DNA of 64,000 nucleotides. It comes from Atopobium sp034113385 (GTDB taxonomy: Bacteria > Actinomycetota > Coriobacteriia > Coriobacteriales > Atopobiaceae). Location: positions 86,266-150,265 of the forward strand of contig NZ_JAXEXL010000011.1 of assembly GCF_034113385.1 (NCBI RefSeq), written 5' to 3'. This document shows, in pieces, positions 51,368 to 58,317 of the stretch. The stretch's first letter is position 1, and each line of letters starts with the position of its first letter. The notes below the pieces were generated by a model. The model saw only the letters and a list, made by a program, of their open reading frames with translations. It was not told the DNA's origin and did no database searches. The position numbers were made by a program, and so were the translations under genes.

Positions 51368-51781
51368 CTATACGGGAGTATTGGTATGAAATACCATATA
51401 AAATGTACCGATTTGTATGGATGTTCCATCAGAGATTTGCGCCTGAGAAACAATAGCACCATTTACCCACGTGCCATTAAGAGAGCCTAAATCCTCAATC
51501 GTTGCAAAGCCAGAAGCAATGTTAGATAAGTCAATGCGAGCATGATGACGAGATACCGTCATATCGTTAAGGAACACACTATTGGAAGGGTCACGTCCAA
51601 TAGTGATTGTATCTTGATCAAGCTCAAAAGACATACCTGCCTGCGGACCTTTTACAATGCTCAAAGAAGGGGTAACGTTTTTGTATGCACCCATCAAATC
51701 AGGCATAGTGGCATCCTGGGAAGGAATGCGAAACATCTTTGTTGCGTCCCCGTCCTCTGGGGTAGTAAAACCGTGTGCCAT
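51368..51781 (-). CDS. FHA domain protein (GarA-like)
   Basis: 137 residues. The C-terminal FHA domain has ITIGRDPSNSVFLNDMTVSRHHARI and EDLGSLNGTWVNG, with the conserved Arg, Ser and Asn that hold phosphothreonine. GarA in mycobacteria is a phospho-switch that controls 2-oxoglutarate enzymes after phosphorylation of an N-terminal ETTS motif. Here the N-terminus has threonines (FTTPEDGDATKMF, QDATMP) but no clear ETTS. AAGGAG is six bases from ATG. It is the first gene of a pair with the MerR regulator. Confidence 0.88.
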   Translation of the reverse strand: MAHGFTTPEDGDATKMFRIPSQDATMPDLMGAYKNVTPSLSIVKGPQAGMSFELDQDTITIGRDPSNSVFLNDMTVSRHHARIDLSNIASGFATIEDLGSLNGTWVNGAIVSQAQISDGTSIQIGTFYMVFHTNTPV

Positions 51782-51939
51782 CTAATGCTCCTTAAAACAA
51801 CGTGTAAGTGCCTATAATTGTACCCGTCTCATACGGTTTTTGTTAAATCTATACCTAAACTTTATGCCAGACGGTATCTCACGTGTTTGGAATTGATTGC
51901 TGAGCGCTATGAGGTTGATGTGTATATACAGCCCAACTC

Positions 51940-53181
51940 TTAAGCTTGTTGATGTTTGCGAATACCTACCGTATCTGCTGCCTCACGTAAGCGCATAAAA
52001 GCCTCAACTAACGTTTGAGTTGGTGCAGCCAAGTTAACACGCTCATAACAGCTGCCCTCTTCACCAAAGATATACCCTTCATCAAGAAAAATTTGAGCTT
52101 TAGTGTGTAAAAACTCCTCAAGCTCTTCTTGAGATAGAGGCCATGCAGAAAAGTCTAACCACATAAGATACGTACCTTCTAGTGGGTAAACCTTAACCTC
52201 AGGTAGATGTTCACTAAAAAGTTTAGAAAGCACTTGATAGTTATGCCATATAAGCTTAAGTACTTCTTCAAGCCATGGCTCACACATAGTATAGGCAGTT
52301 TCACAAGCCGTATAGCCAAATGCATTAAGCATGCCTAAACCAAGTTTTGTAAACTCAAGCTGAAACTTCTCACGTATAGCTTTATCAGGAATAAAAATGT
52401 TGGATGTTTGAAAGCCAGCAAGATTAAACGTTTTAGACGGCGCTGTGCACACCATTGCGCACGTTTGTTGCGTATCATCCATAAGAGAAAGCAGCGTTGT
52501 ATGCTTGTGACCTGGCATGATAAGGTCATCATGAATCTCATCAGATATGATAAACACATCGTGCCGCGTACAAATATCAATGATGCGCTGGAGTTCATGC
52601 TGGGTCCATACCCTACCCACAGGATTATGAGGGCTGCACAGTAGCAGGATTTTATTTTGTGGCTCTGCGGCCTTTTGCTCTAAATCATCAAAATCAATCT
52701 GATACGTACAGGTATCCCTATTGTTAATGAGTGCATTATTAACAATAACGCGATTATTGATAGTAATAGCACGCATAAATGGATAGTACACAGGTTGTTG
52801 GATAATGACGCCCTCGCCAGGGTTAGAAAGCGCGCGAATGGCTGCATGAAAAGCTGGCACCACACCAGGAGACGTTACAATCCATTCCTTTTGAGGGGTC
52901 CAGCCATGGCGTTTGGCCTGCCACGTGATAACAGCCTCAAAATAAGAATCTTTGGGCATGGTATACCCCAAAATAGTGGTATCAAGCAGCTTATGTATTG
53001 CGTTGATGATTTCAGGTGGATGTGGCAATTCCATATCCGCTACCGAGAAAGGCACAATACCATCAAGCGAAGAACCTTCTGCTTGTGTATACATAAGGTT
53101 CCACTTTGCAGAACCTTGCCCTTTTCGATTGATTTTAGTGGTGAAATCATAGGAAGAGCTTGTACTCGTAACGCTATTCAT
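51940..53181 (-). CDS. patB: MalY/PatB family PLP-dependent aminotransferase (cystathionine beta-lyase type)
   Basis: 413 residues, fold type I. PFSVADMELPHPPEIINAI near the start is typical of MalY/PatB. SPHNPVGRVWT and DEIHDDLIMPGH carry the PLP-contacting residues, and APSKTFNLAGFQTS contains the Schiff-base lysine. It probably cleaves cystathionine or cysteine conjugates to give pyruvate, ammonia and a thiol. ATG 53181 has GGAAG five bases upstream; the ATG at 53193 has none. It is the last gene in an operon with the GcvT-like gene 16 bases upstream. Confidence 0.9.
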   Translation of the reverse strand: MNSVTSTSSSYDFTTKINRKGQGSAKWNLMYTQAEGSSLDGIVPFSVADMELPHPPEIINAIHKLLDTTILGYTMPKDSYFEAVITWQAKRHGWTPQKEWIVTSPGVVPAFHAAIRALSNPGEGVIIQQPVYYPFMRAITINNRVIVNNALINNRDTCTYQIDFDDLEQKAAEPQNKILLLCSPHNPVGRVWTQHELQRIIDICTRHDVFIISDEIHDDLIMPGHKHTTLLSLMDDTQQTCAMVCTAPSKTFNLAGFQTSNIFIPDKAIREKFQLEFTKLGLGMLNAFGYTACETAYTMCEPWLEEVLKLIWHNYQVLSKLFSEHLPEVKVYPLEGTYLMWLDFSAWPLSQEELEEFLHTKAQIFLDEGYIFGEEGSCYERVNLAAPTQTLVEAFMRLREAADTVGIRKHQQA

Positions 53182-53197
53182 ACTGACTTCCATTCAA

Positions 53198-54043
53198 TTA
53201 TTGAGCAAGTGCACGGGCGCCAATAAAGTTATCTGAATCCCTACAAATCTGCCAAGCAACAAGCATGTCACGGGTAGCGCTTATGCGGTCGGAATGAGAA
53301 AGTGCACTCGACCAAGGGATTTGCTTGCGTTCAACGCTTTTTAGCGCATCATAACCCACTGGCTCAACCTCAGAAAATGACAAAAAACTTCGCCAAAAGG
53401 TACCTGCCACAGCAGGTGGCAGCAACACGGTATAGCAATCTTGGTCTGCAAGGGAGCTATGTACAACAATACTCATGGCACTATCAAGCATGAGGTTATT
53501 AACGCATCCTCGTTTAGGCAGCTGAACATCCTTTGCTATATAGTCGGACAAGATAGCAGTTGCTCGGGGCCCTGCAAGCTGAAATACTACTAACGAGGAA
53601 GACTCATTGCTTACTGAAGCATGTGCATACAAAGCTTTGCCATCTTGTTCTACGCACACCAGCCATGAAATCCATTCATACAGTAGTTCAAAGCGAGAAG
53701 ATCCATCCAGCAGCAAAAACTCAGTATCTCCCGTGCGAACTACTAAAGGAACGCTGAGCAAAGCAGCATCGCCAGATAACACGGCTCCATACGCATAAGA
53801 ACCCACTACGGGCATATTGCAAGCCACAGCGGCTTGTATGAGGCTTGGAGCATCTGTGCCGCTAACAAGCATCATGCCCATATCCGCAAGGTGCGTAAGA
53901 CCACATGATGTAAGAAGTGCGTTTTTCTCGTCAGAAGCAGAATGGTACTGCATGGCTACTTGTGCGCGGTGTCTTTGAGCCATGACACCACCTAAAAGCA
54001 TGTGCTCCTTACTAAGGTCAACATGAAGATTATTCTGAGACAT
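53198..54043 (-). CDS. GcvT-like folate-binding domain protein
   Basis: 281 residues. The pattern GLTHLADMGMMLVSGTDAPSLIQAAVACN, then YGAVLSGDAALLSVPLVVRTGDTEFLLL and VVFQLAGPRATAILSDYI, matches the N-terminal folate-binding part of glycine cleavage T proteins and YgfZ. The C-terminal barrel domain is not recognisable. No gcvP or gcvH is in the window. A role in one-carbon transfer or Fe-S repair (YgfZ type) is possible but not shown; the YgfZ motif KGC(Y/F)xGQE is absent. AGGTGA precedes the ATG. It lies between dacA and patB in one operon. Confidence 0.65.
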   Translation of the reverse strand: MSQNNLHVDLSKEHMLLGGVMAQRHRAQVAMQYHSASDEKNALLTSCGLTHLADMGMMLVSGTDAPSLIQAAVACNMPVVGSYAYGAVLSGDAALLSVPLVVRTGDTEFLLLDGSSRFELLYEWISWLVCVEQDGKALYAHASVSNESSSLVVFQLAGPRATAILSDYIAKDVQLPKRGCVNNLMLDSAMSIVVHSSLADQDCYTVLLPPAVAGTFWRSFLSFSEVEPVGYDALKSVERKQIPWSSALSHSDRISATRDMLVAWQICRDSDNFIGARALAQ

Positions 54044-54072
54044 GAGTTCACCTATTTTGTTAAGACCTGCTA

Positions 54073-55233
54073 CTAAACGCTGTAAAAATGAGGAGTCGTA
54101 AAGATGTCATATGATGGAACACCCAATAAAGGAGTGCCAGCATGATATGAACAAATGGCAACCGTACGCTCACCCTGATACCAACGAGTTACCCCATACG
54201 CATCTTGCGAGGAAACTAATGTGTTAGGTCGATACTGCAATGAGCTGTAATTGAGCGCTGCCCCATCAAACACAATGCCCATAGCAGCAGAAGCATAGAT
54301 AGGACACTTGAAACTAAAATTATATGCAAAGGGAGCCCAACGCACGACCATATCTTGCTCTGCCATGGTCTTCTCGCTCATATGAGCAAATCCCCAGTCA
54401 AGAAGTGCTGCACTATCTGCAAAGCGACCTTCATTTGTTTGACAACCAAGAACAGCTGAATACAGACGCACTTCCCCACGTTGTGCAGCGCCTAAAAAGG
54501 TAGTACCAGACTCCACAGAACCCGTTTTGATACCCAAAAGACCTTGATAGGTATCCATAAGTTGATCTGTAGATTTAAAAGTTCTGTTTTTATCCCCTAT
54601 AGGAACAGTTACGGAACGCTTGGTAACAATATCTGCAATGAGCGGATAATAACGCAGAGCATGACGTCCCATAAGCACCATATCATGAACTGATGAATAA
54701 TGATTACCTGCATCTTCCAGTCCATGTACGTTAGTAAAGTGCGTATGCGTCATACCAAGTTCAAGTGCTTTTTTGTTCATACGCTCAACAAAGGCATCCT
54801 CATGACCAGCCACAATACGTGCAATCTCTGTAGCTGCATCATTAGCCGAGAAAACCAACATAACGTCAAGTAAATCCGAAAGCATGGCTTGGTCATTTTG
54901 CTTATAACCAGCGGTTTGGGAATTGGGGCCAAGGTCTACCCCTGTCATGGTATAGGTTGCATTGAGGTCTACATCAGAATCTAAGGCTACCATTGCAGTC
55001 ATAACCTTAGTTACCGATGCCAAGCTCATTTGCGTATCCTCGTTCTTTGACCACAACGTCTGTCCGGTGGAATCTGTAACTATAGCTGCTTGTGCCTCAG
55101 AAAGCTGTGGCTCATCAGATGCGATATTCGTGGCAGTTTCCTCTGCAAATGCGCTGGTAAACAGCACAAGACGTATGCTTATACCAATCACTAAGACGAC
55201 AAGCAGAGCAATACAATATTTTGCCTTAAGCAT
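54073..55233 (-). CDS. dacA: D-alanyl-D-alanine carboxypeptidase (penicillin-binding protein, DacA type)
   Basis: 386 residues. A signal/anchor helix (about 5-30, ending SAFAEE) is followed by the DD-peptidase domain: SVTK at 73-76 with nucleophile S73, SAN at 129-131 and KTG at 236-238. It trims the terminal D-Ala from peptidoglycan stem peptides. A C-terminal beta domain is present but the usual amphipathic end helix is not clear. ATG 55233 follows AAAGGA and overlaps the upstream gene by eight bases; a longer reading to 55371 lies inside that gene. Confidence 0.93.
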   Translation of the reverse strand: MLKAKYCIALLVVLVIGISIRLVLFTSAFAEETATNIASDEPQLSEAQAAIVTDSTGQTLWSKNEDTQMSLASVTKVMTAMVALDSDVDLNATYTMTGVDLGPNSQTAGYKQNDQAMLSDLLDVMLVFSANDAATEIARIVAGHEDAFVERMNKKALELGMTHTHFTNVHGLEDAGNHYSSVHDMVLMGRHALRYYPLIADIVTKRSVTVPIGDKNRTFKSTDQLMDTYQGLLGIKTGSVESGTTFLGAAQRGEVRLYSAVLGCQTNEGRFADSAALLDWGFAHMSEKTMAEQDMVVRWAPFAYNFSFKCPIYASAAMGIVFDGAALNYSSLQYRPNTLVSSQDAYGVTRWYQGERTVAICSYHAGTPLLGVPSYDIFTTPHFYSV

Positions 55234-55975
55234 GTGACAATGAATCCTTTTGATCTGAACGAGCTGAACGAATGATAGAAATACCAGTTTTCGTATAGAT
55301 AATTGCCGTGATAACAGAACAAATAATGCCAGCATATACCGCAAGCATACCAAGAGGTGCTGGTACATCATTAAGAAGTGGCAGCCAAGATATGTTTACC
55401 AGCCGCAGACCCTGTAGTAGAGGAAGTCCGAGCAATAAGTCACTAAAGCCAAACATGAGCAATGCGGTGGTTACTTTACCAATAAACACAACGTCTACAG
55501 GACGACGGCGATACCTTTGTAGAACTTGAGCACCAATACCAAGGTAGGCATCTCGGCCAATCACAAAAATGGCAGTCCATAACGGTAGCTCACCCGTCAG
55601 AACCAAACCCAAAACACCAGTAAAGAGCAAAACACGATCCATAATTGGATCCATAATCTTGCCTACCCAGCTCACGGTTTGGGTACGACGTGCTATTTGA
55701 CCATCGAGAAAATCTGTAAGAGCAGCTGTAACATAAAAAGCAAGTGCAATATAGCGATTTTCATGCGTAATAAATAAGTACAAAAAAATGAGTGTAAAGA
55801 TTAAACGCGTGAAGGTAATGACGTTGGCAAGAGTAAAAACTCGTGTACTGGGATTGTCTGGTGTACCGACGGGACTGGTAGTACTGCCGGTCTGTTGTGC
55901 GGTGAGAGCATCGTAATCAGCCTTATTTTTAAGGTTGTTTTTGACACGTTCTTTTATGTGGCGATTCTTGACCAT
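55226..55975 (-). CDS. CDP-alcohol phosphatidyltransferase family protein (second PgsA-like)
   Basis: 249 residues, about six membrane helices after a polar N-terminus of 45 residues. The motif DFLDGQIARRTQTVSWVGKIMDPIMDR has all the aspartates needed. It may be a second phosphatidylglycerophosphate synthase, a cardiolipin synthase of CDP type, or a related enzyme. It is the first gene of the operon with dacA, so a role in the envelope is likely. AAGGGTAG lies before the ATG. The pgsA at 29801 has the usual neighbours, so this copy is the more specialised one. Confidence 0.87.
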   Translation of the reverse strand: MVKNRHIKERVKNNLKNKADYDALTAQQTGSTTSPVGTPDNPSTRVFTLANVITFTRLIFTLIFLYLFITHENRYIALAFYVTAALTDFLDGQIARRTQTVSWVGKIMDPIMDRVLLFTGVLGLVLTGELPLWTAIFVIGRDAYLGIGAQVLQRYRRRPVDVVFIGKVTTALLMFGFSDLLLGLPLLQGLRLVNISWLPLLNDVPAPLGMLAVYAGIICSVITAIIYTKTGISIIRSARSDQKDSLSHA

Positions 55976-56175
55976 GTACTACCCTTGTAACGTCTGAATT
56001 ACCAATACTACCTTACAGATACATACGGGTTAATCCTACCCCATCAACCGCTTAAAAACGCCTCCTTAATAAAGCGCACATACTCCCTAAGATTGTGCGG
56101 TCTGTAAAATTCATATATGCTTGATAGTCTTCTTGTAGTAAGAACAGGTTTTTGAGTTGAAACAAAAAGTTTTGC

Positions 56176-56204
56176 TTGAAAGCGCTCGCTGAGCATGGTA
56201 AGTT
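56176..56204 (+). promoter_or_regulatory. Candidate promoter of tRNA-Pro
   Basis: TTGAAA at 56176-56181, a 17-base spacer and TAAGTT at 56199-56204, 28 bases before the tRNA. The -10 is poor. The remainder of 55976-56232 shows no gene. Confidence 0.3.
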
Positions 56205-56232
56205 ATTCCCTGTGCTCGATGAGCATATCGTA

Positions 56233-56309
<77 letters not shown>

Positions 56310-56318
56310 GAACATGTG

Positions 56319-56353
56319 AGGTCAGACGAGTTGTTTCCCGTCTGACCTTTTTT
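56319..56353 (+). terminator. Terminator of tRNA-Pro
   Basis: AGGTCAGACG (56319-56328) pairs with CGTCTGACCT (56339-56348), ten base pairs, followed by TTTTT. It is nine bases after the CCA end. Confidence 0.93.
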
Positions 56354-56402
56354 CTTGCACCAAGGATGTTTATTCCACCACGTCCCTCGTAGGGAAACAT
56401 AA

Positions 56403-56989
56403 CTACAAAAGAGGCTCTGGCAGGAGCCCAAAGTTGTAAGGGTCAGAAAGACCAACAAGCTCGTACCAACGCGCCGCAAGCAAGTGTGCATAAGCATGAG
56501 GTTCGAGTCCATAAGCACCCAGTGCATAGCCATCGTTCACCTCAACAAGCAGCGTTCTCCCATCCCGTGCTAGGCCAAAGTCTACAGCGTAACCTTGCGG
56601 TGCATCCACATACGATGCAACCGCACGACGCACAACGGCGGAATCAAACGTAGCAGACCAGTTACCCCGGTACCTGCGTACGTCAAGGATTTGCCCCCCC
56701 GTACTACGAAGCACCGCCACTCGGCAATAAAGTCAACCGGCTCACTGCAATACGCCTCTGTGTCCTCGCCACAGGTTCCGCATCCTACAAGATCGCTGGT
56801 AGATCTTACAAGCCTACCGGTAAAACGCTTCTCTTCCACAGGCTTCACAAACACAGGCCACAATTCTGGATTGTTACTAATTGAATCAATAGTTGTCCTC
56901 CATACCCTGCGCCCGAGAAAGTTTTTAAGAGAGGCGGGGTAATCAATGGATGGAACGTTATGAACCGACTGTATGAAAACTCGGGACAT
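56403..56989 (-). pseudogene. ATP-grasp domain protein (DUF4343-like), frameshifted at a G tract
   Basis: Two overlapping minus-strand frames make one protein of about 195 residues. The first part (from ATG 56989, with AAAAGGAAT upstream) reads WPVFVKPVEEKRFTGR and FIAEWRCFVVRGG; the second continues ILDVRRYRGNW and APQGYAVDFGLARDGRTLLVEVNDGYALG, the metal-binding end of an ATP-grasp fold. The switch is at a run of seven G on the minus strand (56694-56700). One more G would join the frames. It may be a true pseudogene, a slippage (phase-variable) gene, or a sequencing error. ATP-grasp enzymes of this type ligate peptides or amino acids; the substrate is not known. Confidence 0.75.
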
Positions 56990-57000
56990 ACGAATTCCTT

Positions 57001-57024
57001 TTCTGCTTTGCTTTCTGCTTTGAT
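57001..57024. repeat. 12-bp tandem repeat in the leader of the ATP-grasp gene
   Basis: TTCTGCTTTGCT followed by TTCTGCTTTGAT, 11 of 12 positions alike. It lies just upstream of the ribosome-binding site of the ATP-grasp gene on the minus strand. A minus-strand TTGTAA / 17 bases / TATCAA pair just above it could be the promoter. Confidence 0.5.
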
Positions 57025-57071
57025 AAGGTCATTGATAGTCTATTACAATACTGTGACAGCAAAAAGCTCCT

Positions 57072-57105
57072 GCTCAAACTAAAAGTTACCCAGCGAAGTT
57101 TGAGC
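57072..57105. repeat. Inverted repeat between two divergent genes
   Basis: GCTCAAACT (57072-57080) and AGTTTGAGC (57097-57105), a perfect 9-bp pair with a 16-base gap. It lies 48 bases before the membrane-protein gene and about 85 bases upstream of the ATP-grasp gene, so it could be an operator for either. Confidence 0.5.
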
Positions 57106-57152
57106 CCGTACAAACAACTGGCTCCGTTCCATCATTCATCAAAGGGAGGCAT

Positions 57153-57719
57153 ATGCAGGCTAAACAAAGTAAGATGCCTCGTGTCACTCGCATAAAGCAG
57201 GTGCTCATAATTATGCTGGCAGTAATCGCTGGAATCGCAGTTGCGATTAGTGCATTCATCGCATATTTGAACTATGAGATGGACTATGCCGTGCACACCA
57301 TAGATACATCAGTCTCGTCCAATGGCAGGTATACACTCGAGTTGCAGTCTGTGGGTCAGCCTCTATTCTTCTCGGGTGCAGACGCCCGTCTGGTACTCAA
57401 GCTTAATCAAAATGAGATAGCACATGTTGATACCACCATTAATGATGATGGAGCTCAAGTTCATAAGGAAAGTTGGCATGTGCAGTGGGACAATTCGAGC
57501 GTCACAGTACGACTTATGGGCTCGGAGCAGTACGATGAGCTTGTAACCATAGGCTTTGATGGCAGCATCTCAACCGAGCAAACAACTGAACAATATGGTA
57601 AGCCGCAAAAGACCCAAACTTCAACTGAAGAAGATACCAAACCTGCTACCACAGCTATTACCGTATATGCCACAAACCTAACAGCGCAGCCAACAGTACT
57701 ATGGGAGCAGTTCGCATAA
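57153..57719 (+). CDS. Membrane-anchored protein of unknown function
   Basis: 188 residues. One membrane helix at about 15-42 (VLIIMLAVIAGIAVAISAFIAYL) precedes an outer domain with YTLELQSVGQPLFFSGADARLVLKLN and WHVQWDNSSVTVRLMGSEQYDELVTIGFDG, a beta-rich pattern I associate with small uncharacterised Gram-positive membrane proteins. The end is Thr/Gln-rich. AAGGGAGG precedes the ATG. Its last 62 bases overlap, on the opposite strand, the 3' end of the next gene. I do not recognise a function. Confidence 0.72.
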   Translation: MQAKQSKMPRVTRIKQVLIIMLAVIAGIAVAISAFIAYLNYEMDYAVHTIDTSVSSNGRYTLELQSVGQPLFFSGADARLVLKLNQNEIAHVDTTINDDGAQVHKESWHVQWDNSSVTVRLMGSEQYDELVTIGFDGSISTEQTTEQYGKPQKTQTSTEEDTKPATTAITVYATNLTAQPTVLWEQFA

Positions 57720-58158
57720 ACAGCCATTCCAGCGCATGCAGTCCTACACCCATAATTGCCAGCTCTGTGTCTGCATAGTTCCAACCAAGATACTCGCCGT
57801 TAAGCATAATAAAGAAGCCATACAATCCTGCTATAGCTATACATAGGCCCACAAGTACTATGCGCGCCAATCTCTGACGTGCACGTTTTTGCTCAGCAAG
57901 TTGTTGATTTATTACTTCTAGCTTGCTCGCAAGTACACTAAGCTCGTTTACCTGCTGTTCTGGAATATCTTCACCAAGCAATATGCCAACGGACGTCTTT
58001 AGAACTTCTGCTAGTGCTACCAGCATCTCTGAATCAGGAACAGAACGTCCTTGCTCCCACTTAGAAATAGTTTGCCGTACTACATGGAGTTTAAGAGCAA
58101 GCTCTTCTTGCGATAAGCCCTGCGCTGTACGAACCGTTTTAATGTTGGTGCCAAGCAT
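57658..58158 (-). CDS. XRE family transcriptional regulator with membrane C-terminus
   Basis: 166 residues. The N-terminal helix-turn-helix (about 1-65) reads TVRTAQGLSQEELALKLHVVRQTISKWEQGRSVPDSEMLVALAEVLKTS, the common Gram-positive XRE form. After a charged helix come hydrophobic stretches at about 97-118 (IVLVGLCIAIAGLYGFFIML) and 145-165, so the protein is probably tied to the membrane. ATG 58158 has AAAGGAG five bases upstream; a longer reading to 58260 is not supported. Its 3' end overlaps the membrane-protein gene by 62 bases. Such regulators often control a neighbouring membrane gene. Confidence 0.85.
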   Translation of the reverse strand: MLGTNIKTVRTAQGLSQEELALKLHVVRQTISKWEQGRSVPDSEMLVALAEVLKTSVGILLGEDIPEQQVNELSVLASKLEVINQQLAEQKRARQRLARIVLVGLCIAIAGLYGFFIMLNGEYLGWNYADTELAIMGVGLHALEWLFMRTAPIVLLAALLGLWHIR

Positions 58159-58225
58159 AGGTACTCCTTTACAACACTCAATTCCATACATACCCTTGCT
58201 AAGCAACATCGTAGAGATAACAGCT

Positions 58226-58259
58226 CGTTGCCAACAGCAACGTACAATAACAACGTACA
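58226..58259. repeat. Repeats upstream of the XRE gene (candidate operator)
   Basis: An inverted pair CGTTGC/GCAACG (58226-58231 and 58237-58242) joins a direct repeat CAACGTACA at 58238-58246 and 58251-58259, period 13. It lies 68-101 bases upstream of the XRE start on the minus strand, a fitting place for autoregulation. The rest of 58159-58317 shows no gene. Confidence 0.45.
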
Positions 58260-58317
58260 TTACCTGCGCTTTTATCTAATAGTATCCACTATACAAGTTG
58301 AAATACACAATACCTGC

